Source: Blastococcus fimeti (GTDB taxonomy: Bacteria > Actinomycetota > Actinomycetes > Mycobacteriales > Geodermatophilaceae). From it: 64,000 nucleotides of DNA. This document shows, piece after piece, positions 1 through 8,321 of the stretch. The stretch's first letter is position 1, and each line of letters opens with the position of its first letter. The position numbers and the translations under genes are program-made. The stretch covers positions 124,001 through 188,000 of the forward strand of contig FNAW01000005.1 of NCBI GenBank assembly GCA_900102115.1, given 5' to 3'. A model generated the notes under the pieces. That model searched no databases. It was not told where the DNA came from and saw nothing but the letters and a program-made list of their open reading frames with translations.

Positions 1-622
1 CGCCGCCCTCGGGCACCACCCGCGGGCGCACGTCGTCCACCTCCACCTGCCAGTTCTCGTCGAGCAGGGCGGCGACCATGGCGGGCCAGACGTAGTCGGC
101 CGGATCGGGCCGGCCCGGCTCCGGCACGTGGGTCTCCATCCCGGCGTGGTGCACCAGCAGCAGCACCCCGCCGGGGGCGACCGCCGCGAGCAGCGCGCGC
201 TCGGCGGCGCCGTCCGGGGTGCGCAGGAGGGCCGGGTACTGCGCCGAGACCAGGTCGAACGACGCCGGGGGGAGTGCGGCCTCCGCCAGCCCCGCGTGCA
301 CCCAGTGGACGGCGACGCCGGCCTCCCGCGCGTGCCGGGCCGCCCGTTCCAGCGCGACACCGGAGACCTCCAGGGCGGTGACGTCCCAGCCGCGGCCGGC
401 CAGCCAGACGGCGTCGGCCCCCTCGCCGCAGCCGACGTCGAGCACCCGACCCGGCGTCAGGTCGGCGACCTCCGCCACGAGCGCACCGTTGGGCCGGCCG
501 CTCCACAGCCGGTCCGGATCGGCGCCGTAGCGCTCGTCCCACTCCGCACGGACCGCCGGATCGCCGACGTACTCCTCGAACGGCGGGGTGTCGGGTGCGG
601 GCGGTCGTCCGGCGTCGGTCAC
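1..622 (-). CDS. class I SAM-dependent methyltransferase, 3' end cut by the window
   Basis: About 207 codons are visible from a GTG at 622; the C-terminus lies outside the window. The glycine-rich SAM-binding motif I reads VLDVGCGEG at residues 60-68, and an acidic residue follows the next strand, as in Rossmann-like methyltransferases. The N-terminus contains EWDERY and LWSGRPN, the pattern of small methyltransferases of the tellurite/thiopurine-like group, which usually have about 200-215 residues, so little is missing. The substrate cannot be told. It is divergent from the DUF853 ATPase, with about 120 bases between the starts. The GTG was chosen because the reading frame upstream loses the conserved pattern. 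The family call is firm and the function is open. Confidence 0.82.
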   Translation of the reverse strand, partial: MTDAGRPPAPDTPPFEEYVGDPAVRAEWDERYGADPDRLWSGRPNGALVAEVADLTPGRVLDVGCGEGADAVWLAGRGWDVTALEVSGVALERAARHAREAGVAVHWVHAGLAEAALPPASFDLVSAQYPALLRTPDGAAERALLAAVAPGGVLLLVHHAGMETHVPEPGRPDPADYVWPAMVAALLDENWQVEVDDVRPRVVPEGG

Positions 623-728
623 CCGATCACTCTCGCCGGTGCACCGCCGGTCCGGCCAGCCCCGTTGCCGGGACGGCAAGCCCGCGTCCGGCCGGATTCT
701 CGGAGCTGCCCGACCCGCAGCAGAGCGC

Positions 729-734
729 TAGCGT
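729..734 (+). promoter_or_regulatory. -10 hexamer TAGCGT, leaderless promoter
   Basis: TAGCGT ends seven bases before the GTG at 742, so transcription would begin at or next to the start codon. There is no Shine-Dalgarno sequence between them. Confidence 0.5.
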
Positions 735-741
735 CCGAGCC

Positions 742-2325
742 GTGACGACGCCCGACGCGCCCCAGGAACCGGCGGGCGACGACGTCGCCGCCCGGATCGC
801 CGCCGGCTACGCGACCTCCGGCCCGGTGCTCGCACTCGGCTCGGTGGTCCACGACGCAGCGCCGCATCCCGCCGCCCAGGTCACGCTGCCGCTGGCCATG
901 CTCAACCGCCACGGACTGATCGCGGGTGCGACCGGCACGGGCAAGACCAGGACGCTGCAGCTGATGGCCGAGCAGCTCTCGGCCGCCGGCGTCCCGGTGG
1001 TGGTCGCCGACATCAAGGGCGACCTGAGCGGGCTCGCGCACCCCGGCGAGGGCGGCGACCGCATCACCCAGCGGGTGGCGAGCACCAGCGACGATTGGGC
1101 GCCCACCGGCTTCCCGGTCGAGTACCTGTCGCTCGGCGGGATCGGCCCGGGCGTGCCCCTGCGCGCGACCATGACCGACTTCGGCCCGGTGCTGCTGGCC
1201 AAGGTGCTCGACCTCAACGCCACCCAGGAGAGCTCGCTCGGCCTGGTCTTCCACTACGCCGACCAGGCCGGGCTGCCGCTGCTCGACCTCAAGGACCTCC
1301 GCTCGGTGATCAGCTGGCTGGTCAGCGACGAGGGCAAGCCGGACCTGAAGCAGCTGGGCGGGCTGTCGGCGAGCACCGCCGGGGTACTGCTGCGCGAGCT
1401 CATCGGCCTCGAGCAGCTCGGCGGCGACGTGTTCTTCGGCGAGCCGGCCTTCGACCCGGCCGACCTGATCCGCACCGCCGCCGACGGGCGCGGGGTCATC
1501 AGCGCGGTGGAGCTGGCCGCGGTGCAGGACCGGCCCGCGCTGTTCTCCACCTTCCTCATGTGGCTGCTGGCCGAGCTGTTCGAGGAGCTGCCGGAGGTCG
1601 GCGACGTCGACAAGCCCAAGCTGGTCTTCTTCTTCGACGAGGCGCACCTGCTGTTCTCCGACGCGAGCAAGGCGTTCCTGGAGTCGGTCACGCAGACGGT
1701 GCGGCTGATCCGGTCCAAGGGCGTCGGCGTCTTCTTCGTGACGCAGAACCCCGGCGACGTGCCGTCGGCGGTGCTCGGCCAGCTCGGCAACCGGGTGCAG
1801 CACGCGCTGCGCACCTTCACGCCGGAGGACGAGACCGCGCTGCGCCGGACGGTGAAGACCTTCCCGAAGTCCGCGGACTACGACGTCGCCGGGATGCTCA
1901 CCTCGCTGGGCATCGGCGAGGCAGCGGTGACCGTGCTCTCCGAACGCGGCGTGCCGACGCCGGTCGCCTGGACGATGCTGCGCTCGCCGCGCTCGCTCAT
2001 GAGCCCGGCCGATCCGGCCGCGCTGCAGCAGGCGGTCGAGGCCTCGCCGCTGTTCCCCCGGTACGGGCAGCCGGTGGACCGCGACTCGGCCTACGAGCTC
2101 CTGGCCGGCCGGCTCGCGCCGCCGCCCGCTCCGGTCGAGGAGCCCGTCCGGGAGGAGGCGCCCGAGCGTCCCCGGCGCGAGCCGCGCGAGGAACCACGCG
2201 AGGACGACGTGGTCGCGAAGATCCTGGGCTCCTCGGCGTTCCGCTCCTTCGCGCGCTCGGCGGCGTCGTCGCTGGGCCGGGAGATCACCCGCGGACTGTT
2301 CGGCACGCGCAGGCGCCGTCGGTGA
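742..2325 (+). CDS. HerA-like helicase/ATPase, DUF853 family
   Basis: The protein has 527 residues. The Walker A motif is GATGTGKT near residues 62-69 (Lys68) and the Walker B strand is LVFFFDEAHLLF. A long conserved segment (VTQNPGDVPSAVLGQLGNR, then RTFTPED) is typical of the DUF853 (HerA-like, bipolar DNA helicase-type) family. The C-terminus ends in a charged proline/glutamate/arginine linker followed by a short basic helix. These proteins are predicted hexameric FtsK/HerA-type ATPases whose role in bacteria is poorly defined. The frame stays open upstream to about 595, but the GTG at 742 is preferred: it sits seven bases after a -10 hexamer and avoids overlapping the divergent methyltransferase. 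The family call is confident; the substrate is not known. Confidence 0.88.
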   Translation: MTTPDAPQEPAGDDVAARIAAGYATSGPVLALGSVVHDAAPHPAAQVTLPLAMLNRHGLIAGATGTGKTRTLQLMAEQLSAAGVPVVVADIKGDLSGLAHPGEGGDRITQRVASTSDDWAPTGFPVEYLSLGGIGPGVPLRATMTDFGPVLLAKVLDLNATQESSLGLVFHYADQAGLPLLDLKDLRSVISWLVSDEGKPDLKQLGGLSASTAGVLLRELIGLEQLGGDVFFGEPAFDPADLIRTAADGRGVISAVELAAVQDRPALFSTFLMWLLAELFEELPEVGDVDKPKLVFFFDEAHLLFSDASKAFLESVTQTVRLIRSKGVGVFFVTQNPGDVPSAVLGQLGNRVQHALRTFTPEDETALRRTVKTFPKSADYDVAGMLTSLGIGEAAVTVLSERGVPTPVAWTMLRSPRSLMSPADPAALQQAVEASPLFPRYGQPVDRDSAYELLAGRLAPPPAPVEEPVREEAPERPRREPREEPREDDVVAKILGSSAFRSFARSAASSLGREITRGLFGTRRRRR

Positions 2326-2356
2326 TCCGACGCCGCGCGCGTGCCAGGATGCGCGC

Positions 2357-2542
2357 ATGAAGCCCGTCCTCACCGCCGTCGGGGTCGTCGCGCTGTTCGT
2401 CCTCGGTGTCCTGGCCGTGGTGCTCGGCGGGGCCGACGACTCCCCGGGGCTCCAGGGCATCGGCGGCTTCCTGATCGTGGCCGCCGTCGTCGTCGGCGTG
2501 CGGGCCGTGCGGCGCGCCCGGGCGGGCCGCACGGCCGTCTGA
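2357..2542 (+). CDS. small two-helix membrane protein
   Basis: This 61-residue protein has two hydrophobic segments (about residues 5-25 and 35-50) joined by a short acidic loop (GGADDSPG), ending in a basic arginine-rich tail. The ATG follows the DUF853 gene by 31 bases. A CAGGAT hexamer ends six bases before it, a weaker version of the leaderless pattern seen elsewhere here. It is convergent with the HelR-type gene, the stops being 17 bases apart. No family recognised. Codon-position GC bias and a sensible membrane topology support it as a real gene. Confidence 0.6.
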   Translation: MKPVLTAVGVVALFVLGVLAVVLGGADDSPGLQGIGGFLIVAAVVVGVRAVRRARAGRTAV

Positions 2543-2559
2543 CGAACCCGTGAGGAACG

Positions 2560-4701
2560 TCAGGTGAGGACGACGAGGCGCTGGGTCGCGCGGGTCATCG
2601 CGACGTAGCGGTCCACCGCGCCCTCGATGCCCGAGCCCCACGAGTCCGGCCGCACCAGGACGACCAGGTCGAACTCCAGCCCCTTCGCCAGCACCGGGGT
2701 CAGCGAGCGCACCCGGTCGGTCGCGGTGAACGTCGGGTCGCCGATCACGCAGGCGACGCCGTCGGCGTGCTCGGCCAGCCACTCGGTGAGCACCGCGTCC
2801 CGCGACGCCACGGAGCCGTGCAGCACGGGCACCCCGCTGCTGCGGATCGACGTCGGCACGTTGGCGTCCGGCAGCACCGCCCGGATCACCGGCTCCGCCT
2901 CGGCCATCACCTCCGCCGGCGTCCGGTAGTTCACGGTCAGGGAGGCCAGCCGCACCGCGCGGACCCCCACCCGCTCGAGCCGCTCCTCCCACGACTCCGC
3001 GAACCCGTGCCGCGCCTGCGCCCGGTCGCCGACGATCGTGAAGCTGCCCGACGGGCACCGGAGCAGCAGCATCTGCCACTCCGCGTCGGTCAGCTCCTGC
3101 GCCTCGTCCACGACCACGTGCGCGAACGGCCCGGCCAGCGGATCGCGGTCGGCGGTCGGCAGCGCCGCCTCGTCGACCAGCGCCTCGCGGAGGTCCTCGT
3201 GGCGCAGGCTCTGGGCCAGCCCCTCGCCGTCGTGGTCGGCCGCGATCAGCCAGTCGATGACGCCGGCCATCCGCTCCCGCTCCCCGGCGGTCACGGCGGC
3301 CTGCTGCTGCGTGCGCCGCGCCGCCGCCGGATCGCCCAGCCGCTGCCGCGCTGAGTCCAGCCACGGCAGGTCCGACAGCGTCCACGCGGACGGGTCCGCC
3401 CGCTGCAGCGCCCGCACCTCGTCGGGTGCCAGCCACGGCGCGCACCGGCGCAGGTAGGCCGGCACGGACCACAGGTCGGCGACGAGGTCCGTGGCCTCGA
3501 CCAGCGGCCAGGCCCGGTCGAACGCCGTCCGCAGCTCCCGGTTCTGCCCGAGCACCTTCCGCACCTCGTCGGGCGTGGTCTCCTCGTCGTCGATCCGGTC
3601 GACGAGCAGCGTGACCAGCTCCTCCCAGACCAGCGCGCGCCCCTCGTTGTGCGGCGTCCCGGGGTCCGGCGCCTCGAACGCCTCGGCCCAGTCGTCGGCA
3701 CTCAGCGCCAGGTCCCCCCACGGCGTCTCGACGACGAAGCGTTCGGCCGGCGGCTCCTCGTAGAACCGGACCGCCGCCTCGATCGCCTCGCCCACCCGCG
3801 CGGAGGCCTTCAGTCGCGTCACATCGTCGGAGGGCTCGACGCCGGCGTCGGCGCCCTGCGGCACCAGGTCGCGCAGCGTCGCCGTCCGCACGCCCTCCTC
3901 GCCGAGGCTGGGCAGCACGTCCGACACGTAGGCCAGGTACGGCTCGTGCGGACCCACGAACAGCACGCCGCCCCGGTCGGCGCCGACCCGCGGGTCGGCG
4001 TAGAGCAGGTAGGCGGTGCGGTGCAGGGCGACGACGGTCTTCCCCGTTCCCGGGCCGCCGTCGACGACGAGCGCACCGGCCGAGCCCGCGCGGATGATCG
4101 CGTCCTGGTCGGCCTGGATGGTGCCGAGCACGTCGCGCATCCGCGCGGAGCGGTTGCTGCCGAGGCTGGCGATGAACGCCGACTGGTCGTCCAGCGCGGC
4201 GTGCCCCTCGAGTCCTTCGGGGGTGAACACCTCGTCCCAGTAGTCGGTGATCCGGCCGCGGGTCCAGCGGTACCGGCGGCGGCTGACCAGGCCCTCGGGG
4301 TGGGCGTGGGTCGCGGCGAAGAACGGCTCGGCGGCGGGGGAGCGCCAGTCGACCAGCAGCCGGCGCCCCGCGCTGTCGGTGAGCCCGAGCCGGCCGATGT
4401 ACACCGGCTCGGCGTCGGTGCCGACGATCCGCCCCAGGCACAGGTCCAGGCCGAAGCGGCGCAGCGTGCGCAGCCGGGCGGTCAGCCGGTGGATCTCCAG
4501 GTCGCGGTCGAGCGCGGCCTGGCCGTCGCCGCCGGGGGAGCGGCGTTCGGCGGCCAGCCGCTCGGTGAGTTCGGCGATCGACTGCGCCAGGCTCGCGGCG
4601 ATGGCCGCGAAGTGCCGCTCGTCCGCGGCGATCAGCGCCGGGTCGGCCTTGGCGGCCAGGGCGTCGGGAAGGGCGAAGGTGCTGGTGGTCTGTGGTTCCA
4701 C
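2560..4701 (-). CDS. helR: HelD/HelR-type RNA-polymerase recycling motor ATPase (UvrD-like)
   Basis: The protein has 713 residues. A coiled N-terminal arm (about residues 25-85, with CLG and YIGR motifs after it) precedes a superfamily-1 ATPase core: Walker A GGPGTGKT with Lys221, Walker B VVDEAQELTDAEW, motif IV-like VNYRTP, and a C-terminal motif VI VAMTRATQRLVV. This layout fits the actinobacterial HelD group, which removes stalled RNA polymerase; HelR members do so with rifamycin-bound polymerase. The GTG start has GGAG nine bases upstream. The 19-bp rifamycin-associated palindrome known upstream of many helR genes was not found between 4702 and 4800, so the link to rifamycin is inferred from family only. 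An ordinary UvrD-like helicase is less likely because of the N-terminal arm. Confidence 0.8.
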   Translation of the reverse strand: MEPQTTSTFALPDALAAKADPALIAADERHFAAIAASLAQSIAELTERLAAERRSPGGDGQAALDRDLEIHRLTARLRTLRRFGLDLCLGRIVGTDAEPVYIGRLGLTDSAGRRLLVDWRSPAAEPFFAATHAHPEGLVSRRRYRWTRGRITDYWDEVFTPEGLEGHAALDDQSAFIASLGSNRSARMRDVLGTIQADQDAIIRAGSAGALVVDGGPGTGKTVVALHRTAYLLYADPRVGADRGGVLFVGPHEPYLAYVSDVLPSLGEEGVRTATLRDLVPQGADAGVEPSDDVTRLKASARVGEAIEAAVRFYEEPPAERFVVETPWGDLALSADDWAEAFEAPDPGTPHNEGRALVWEELVTLLVDRIDDEETTPDEVRKVLGQNRELRTAFDRAWPLVEATDLVADLWSVPAYLRRCAPWLAPDEVRALQRADPSAWTLSDLPWLDSARQRLGDPAAARRTQQQAAVTAGERERMAGVIDWLIAADHDGEGLAQSLRHEDLREALVDEAALPTADRDPLAGPFAHVVVDEAQELTDAEWQMLLLRCPSGSFTIVGDRAQARHGFAESWEERLERVGVRAVRLASLTVNYRTPAEVMAEAEPVIRAVLPDANVPTSIRSSGVPVLHGSVASRDAVLTEWLAEHADGVACVIGDPTFTATDRVRSLTPVLAKGLEFDLVVLVRPDSWGSGIEGAVDRYVAMTRATQRLVVLT

Positions 4702-4798
4702 GGGCGTCAGCTCCGATCTGAGATCCGCGACCGTAGACCGAAAAATTCGGCCTCATGAGACGCGTCCGGAACTGCTACAAAGAGAGTGGCAGGAACGC

Positions 4799-5788
4799 TC
4801 AGGGCGTGTAGATGCTCTCCATCGCCGTGATCACGCCGTCCCGGGTGCGGAAGCGCGTGTAGCCCCCGGCGTCCGGGTTCTCCGACACCCACGGGGTCCC
4901 GGCCAGCTCGGTGACGTCGCCGAGCGCGACGGTCTCCATGGTCTCCAGCTCGAGGTAGCGCAGCGGAGCGTCCGCCGACACCGGGACCGGCACCCCGCCG
5001 TCGCCGGCGCCGCGCACGTAGTACTGGGTGCACCAGGCGGACTCGTCGATCGGGACGCCGTCCGCGCGGCACGCGGCCCGCGCGGCGTCGCCCTCGAACC
5101 ACTCGACGACGTCGACGACGACCTCGTCGGGGCCGACGGACAACAGCAGGCCCACGTGCTCGCCGTCGGGAAGCGCGGTGGCCGCCGGCGACGAGCCGGG
5201 CACCTCCGAGCGCGTCGCGACGACGAAGCGGACGCCGTCCCACGCGTAGGTCACGGTGCCCCGGTGGCCGGGGCAGCAGTACGGGTCCTCGCCGGCGACG
5301 GTGGGTCCGCTGAGGGTCACCGTCGTCCCGTCGAGGGAGACGGTCGCCTCCGGGAGGAACAGCTCCTCGCCGAGGACGCCCAGCAGTTCCGGCGTCGCGC
5401 CGGCGAGAGCGAAGACGACGACGTGGTCGGCAAGGGTCGAGGCCGCGGCCGGGCAGGTGGCCTGGACGAGGATCTCCTCGGCGCCGTCGCCGGTCACGTC
5501 CGCGGCAGTGGTGCGCACGGTCTCGTCGTCCCACCCCGCTGCAGGCAGGTCGTCGGCCAGCCACTCGGCGCGGGGAGTGCAGTCCAGGGCCGCGTAGGCG
5601 GCGGCCTTCCAGTCCACTCGGCTACCGGAGTCGGCGACCGGCGCCGCGGCCGGCTTCTCCGTCGCGGCCTTGTCCCGGGCCGGTGCGTCCGGCTGAGCTC
5701 CCGCGCCGCAACCGGCCAGCAGCAGCACCGCGGAGCAGGCGGCGACGGCGGAGGCATGGAGGCTTCGGCCGCGCGAGGAGGGCGTCAC
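4799..5788 (-). CDS. secreted lipoprotein, function unknown
   Basis: About 329 residues from a GTG at 5788. The N-terminus is a lipoprotein signal: basic residues, a hydrophobic core and lipobox LLAGC with Cys27. A proline/alanine/acid-rich spacer follows, then a domain with a VTGDGAEEILV motif, reminiscent of VCBS/FG-GAP-type 'DGxxE' repeats that report on calculated values. Paired cysteines (for example CC at the CCPGH motif) suggest disulfides. The GTG is preferred over an in-frame ATG at 5821 because GGAGGAG lies immediately upstream of it and gives a normal-length signal peptide. The gene is divergent from another lipoprotein at 5960, and the region between contains a stable inverted repeat. 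No family named. Confidence 0.75.
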   Translation of the reverse strand: MTPSSRGRSLHASAVAACSAVLLLAGCGAGAQPDAPARDKAATEKPAAAPVADSGSRVDWKAAAYAALDCTPRAEWLADDLPAAGWDDETVRTTAADVTGDGAEEILVQATCPAAASTLADHVVVFALAGATPELLGVLGEELFLPEATVSLDGTTVTLSGPTVAGEDPYCCPGHRGTVTYAWDGVRFVVATRSEVPGSSPAATALPDGEHVGLLLSVGPDEVVVDVVEWFEGDAARAACRADGVPIDESAWCTQYYVRGAGDGGVPVPVSADAPLRYLELETMETVALGDVTELAGTPWVSENPDAGGYTRFRTRDGVITAMESIYTP

Positions 5789-5817
5789 ACTCCTCCATCG
5801 GGACGCGGGGCCGGCCG

Positions 5818-5852
5818 GCATACGCGGTCTCACCCCTCCGGGTGAGGTATGC
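5818..5852. promoter_or_regulatory. two-part inverted repeat between divergent lipoprotein genes
   Basis: An outer GCATAC/GTATGC pair encloses CTCACCC-CTCC-GGGTGAG, with five unpaired bases on one side. It lies 30-64 bases upstream of the GTG at 5788 and about 110 bases before the GTG at 5960. It could be an operator or a transcript hairpin; it is not a terminator for any gene pointing into it. Confidence 0.5.
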
Positions 5853-5947
5853 GCGGCGTCGACGGACGGTGACCGCCGCCCCGATCGGCCGTCGCCCGAC
5901 CGGGTGACGCCGTGGACGGCGCGGTCCCGCACCGCAACCGGCCGCCC

Positions 5948-5953
5948 TACGGT
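5948..5953 (+). promoter_or_regulatory. -10 hexamer TACGGT, leaderless promoter
   Basis: TACGGT ends six bases before the GTG at 5960, and no ribosome-binding site is present. Confidence 0.5.
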
Positions 5954-5959
5954 GCCCGG

Positions 5960-6412
5960 GTGCCTCTTCCTGGCGTCGGCCGCCTCGGTGTGCCGGCCCT
6001 CGTCCTCGCAGCCGTGACGGCGTGCGGACCGGCCGACGACGGACACCCGGCGGGCGCCCCCGCGGCGGTCCCGTCGTACGAGGCGGCCGATGGCGCACCG
6101 GGCTTCTGCACCCGGCTGGCGGACGTCGGCGGGTTGGACCGGCTCCCGGCCTCGATGGGCGAGCTGCTGGACGGCCCGGACGTCGAGGCCCGCACCCAGG
6201 TCAGCCAGGTCGTGCGCGACCTGCGGACGGTGCTGGCCGACGTGCGGGACGAGGGCGGGCACGAGGAGGTGGCGACGGCGCTGGAGGACCTCGTGCAGGG
6301 GCTCGGCGCGGTGATCGACGGGCCGCTCACCGGCCCGGTGGCCGACGCGGTGTCCGGAGGCCTCCGCCAGGTGGGCGCCCTGACGCAGCCGGCGTGCGGG
6401 TTCCCGACATGA
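5960..6412 (+). CDS. small lipoprotein, helical, unknown function
   Basis: 150 residues from GTG 5960. The signal sequence ends in AVTAC with Cys22 as the lipobox cysteine. The mature part has two further cysteines (near GFCTRL and at PACGFPT close to the C-terminus) and is mostly predicted helix with many Val/Leu/Asp/Arg residues, so a disulfide-closed helical bundle is likely. The start was placed at the GTG directly after a -10 element; an upstream GTG at 5912 would bury the signal peptide. The stop overlaps the next ATG (ATGA), so the two genes are translationally coupled. No family recognised. Confidence 0.7.
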   Translation: MPLPGVGRLGVPALVLAAVTACGPADDGHPAGAPAAVPSYEAADGAPGFCTRLADVGGLDRLPASMGELLDGPDVEARTQVSQVVRDLRTVLADVRDEGGHEEVATALEDLVQGLGAVIDGPLTGPVADAVSGGLRQVGALTQPACGFPT

Positions 6413-7515
6413 GGTGCCGCGTCCTGGCGCCGGTGCTCCTGCTGGTGCTGCCGCTGCTCGGCGTGCCGACGGCGTCGGCGGCTCCCGCACCGGACTCCCC
6501 ACCGCAGCTGTGCGTCTCCGACGAGACCCGCGGAGGCGTGCCGGGGAGCTTCCCCGTGGACGCCTGCGTCGACGGCGCCACGATCACGCTGCGCAACGAC
6601 CGCGACCGGCCGGTGCTGGTGACCTCCGTCGGAGACGTCGGTACCGCTGTCCGCGTCCGGAGCGAGAACAGCGCCGTCGCCGCCGTCGTCCGGCGCGCCG
6701 GCGGCGTCGGCGAGGTGCTGCTGCCCGGGGAGGTCGCCCGCTGGCCGATCGGACCCGAGCTGGCGGTCGTGACCGTCCAGCCGCCGGCCGTCCCGGCGGC
6801 CCCGGAACTGGCCGAACTCCTGACCGCATGGCTCGCCGGAGGGACGGACCAGCCGGCCCACGAGGCGCAGCAGCACGCCGCGGCCCTGGTCGGCGAGATC
6901 AGCGCTGCCCTCCAGACGCGCGCGGCGTGTGCCGAGGACCAGGCGTTCCTGACGACGACGAGCTGCGACGTGGTCGCCGCGGTCGCCATCGGCAACGCGG
7001 CCGCGAGCCACCTGGACCGGCGGGCCGCCGCCGAGCTGCTCCCGCAGCTGCTCGACCCGGCGTCGTGGGAGGCCTGGTCGGCGGTCGATCCGGACTGGCC
7101 GGCGGGTGCGGCGGTGACCCTCGGCCAGCTGGCCCTGCCCGCCCCGGTGGTGCCCGTCCCGCCGCCCCCGGCCGAGGCGCTCCCGGTGACCGCTCCCGCA
7201 CCCGCTCCTGCTCCTGCTCCTGCGCCGGCTGCCGTGCCGGCGCCGCCGGCAGTCGTCCCCGCGCCCGCTCCGGCGCCGCCACCGGTCCCTGCGCCGGCGG
7301 TCGTGCCGCCGCAGCAGCAGGTCCGGGTGCCGTCCTGGCAGGAGGTGCACGACCGCAACGTGCAGCGCCTGCGCGAGCTCGCCGCCGCGTGGGAGCGGGC
7401 CGTGGCCCAGGAACAGCAGCGGCAGCAGCGGGCGCCCGGCAACAGCAACGGAAACGGCAACGGCCACGGCCAGGCCGACGGCCGGGGGAACGGTCAGGGG
7501 CGCGGCCACCGCTGA
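6409..7515 (+). CDS. secreted Pro/Ala-rich protein with Asn-Gly tail, unknown function
   Basis: 368 residues. A Sec signal peptide (LAPVLLLVLPLLGVPTASA) is cleaved after an AxA site near residue 24. An N-terminal beta-rich domain with paired cysteines follows, then a helical segment with several cysteines (ACAED, TSCDV). Next come a long low-complexity AP/PV-rich stretch (about residues 240-300), an amphipathic helix (WQEVHDRNVQRLREL) and a C-terminal glycine/asparagine repeat (NGNGNGHGQ...). This looks like a wall-spanning, surface-exposed protein. The ATG overlaps the stop of the preceding lipoprotein gene, implying one operon. No homologous family is recognised and the function is not inferred. 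Confidence 0.72.
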   Translation: MRCRVLAPVLLLVLPLLGVPTASAAPAPDSPPQLCVSDETRGGVPGSFPVDACVDGATITLRNDRDRPVLVTSVGDVGTAVRVRSENSAVAAVVRRAGGVGEVLLPGEVARWPIGPELAVVTVQPPAVPAAPELAELLTAWLAGGTDQPAHEAQQHAAALVGEISAALQTRAACAEDQAFLTTTSCDVVAAVAIGNAAASHLDRRAAAELLPQLLDPASWEAWSAVDPDWPAGAAVTLGQLALPAPVVPVPPPPAEALPVTAPAPAPAPAPAPAAVPAPPAVVPAPAPAPPPVPAPAVVPPQQQVRVPSWQEVHDRNVQRLRELAAAWERAVAQEQQRQQRAPGNSNGNGNGHGQADGRGNGQGRGHR

Positions 7516-7522
7516 CCTGCAG

Positions 7523-7557
7523 CACGGGGCGGCCGCGGAACCCGCGACCACCCCGTG
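7523..7557. terminator. bidirectional hairpin terminator
   Basis: CACGGGG at 7523-7529 pairs with CCCCGTG at 7551-7557, enclosing an inner CGCGG/CCGCG hairpin. It lies between convergent genes. There is no T-tract, as is usual in GC-rich actinobacteria. Confidence 0.6.
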
Positions 7558-7575
7558 TCCCTGCTGCCGGACGGA

Positions 7576-7812
7576 TCAGCCGCCGCGCTTCACCTCGGCC
7601 TCGAGCACGCCGCGCACCGCGGTCTGCAGCGTCTGGTCCGAGGTGTCCCCGGACTGCAGCGCCGCCCGGGCGGCCTCGGGCAGCAGGCTGTCGGCCACGG
7701 TGTCGAGCCAGGTCACGTCGCCGTCGATGCGACGGCCCACCTGCAGGCCCTCGCCGTCGTGGCGCAGCACGAAGGTCTCGCCGTCGATCTCGATCGTCTT
7801 CTCGTCGCTCAT
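7576..7812 (-). CDS. small conserved-looking cytoplasmic protein
   Basis: This 78-residue acidic protein opens with three strands (KTIEIDGETFVLRHD, LQVGRRIDGDVTWLDTV), followed by a helix and a basic C-terminus. The shape suggests a small beta-sheet protein. No motif for catalysis or DNA binding is visible and no family is recognised. A TAGGGG hexamer ends six bases before the ATG, compatible with leaderless expression. It is divergent from cutA, whose GTG is 70 bases away. Confidence 0.65.
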   Translation of the reverse strand: MSDEKTIEIDGETFVLRHDGEGLQVGRRIDGDVTWLDTVADSLLPEAARAALQSGDTSDQTLQTAVRGVLEAEVKRGG

Positions 7813-7882
7813 GGGAGCCCCCTACCCCCGGGCACGGCGACCTCAATCAGCGGACGCCGAAGTCGCCCGCCAGGATCGGGCC

Positions 7883-8209
7883 GTGGACGTGGAGTGCTGC
7901 GAGATCGTCATCACCGACGCGGACGCCGAACGGCTGGTGGTGCTGACCCGCACGCTGGTCGAGGAACGGCTGGTGGCCTGCGGGCAGCACGTCGCCCCGA
8001 TCCGCTCGGTCTACCGGTGGCAGGGCGCCGTGCACGACGAGGCGGAGGCCCGCGTCGCGCTGCACACCCGGCGCTCCCTGGTCGACGCCGTCGTCGCCCG
8101 CGCCGTGGAGCTGCACGGATACGACGTGCCGTGCGTCCTGGCCGTGCCGGTGGTCGGCGGCAACCCCGAGTACCTTCGGTGGATCGCCCAGGAGACCCGG
8201 GAGCCGTGA
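7883..8209 (+). CDS. cutA: CutA-type divalent-cation tolerance protein
   Basis: 108 residues with the CutA1 family pattern. The N-terminal strand has CEIVITDADAERLVVLTRTLVEERLVAC. Then come IRSVYRWQGAVHDEAEARVALHT (the conserved YxWxG...xEa core) and the C-terminal HGYDVPCVLAVPVVGGNPEYLRWI. CutA1 is a trimeric ferredoxin-like protein related to PII; in E. coli it was linked to copper tolerance, but its general role remains unsettled. The GTG start follows a CAGGAT hexamer by six bases. The length equals that of known family members. The family call is certain. Confidence 0.92.
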   Translation: MDVECCEIVITDADAERLVVLTRTLVEERLVACGQHVAPIRSVYRWQGAVHDEAEARVALHTRRSLVDAVVARAVELHGYDVPCVLAVPVVGGNPEYLRWIAQETREP

Positions 8210-8321
8210 CTCACCCCTTGGGGGCGGCGCGGCCGGCCCGGGGCTGACGGCACCCCCGCGGCGTGCCGATGGGGGAGGGAGTGGGCGCCGTCGGCGCCCC
8301 CCGGACCCCGAGGGCGGCGCC

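Noticed and set aside
595..741. Extended N-terminus of the DUF853 gene
   Set aside because: It would overlap the divergent methyltransferase start and has no family similarity; the -10 hexamer supports GTG 742.
4702..4800. Rifamycin-associated element upstream of the HelR-type gene
   Set aside because: Only a short CCGAA-AAA-TTCGG inverted repeat (4738-4750) is present, not the 19-bp palindrome.
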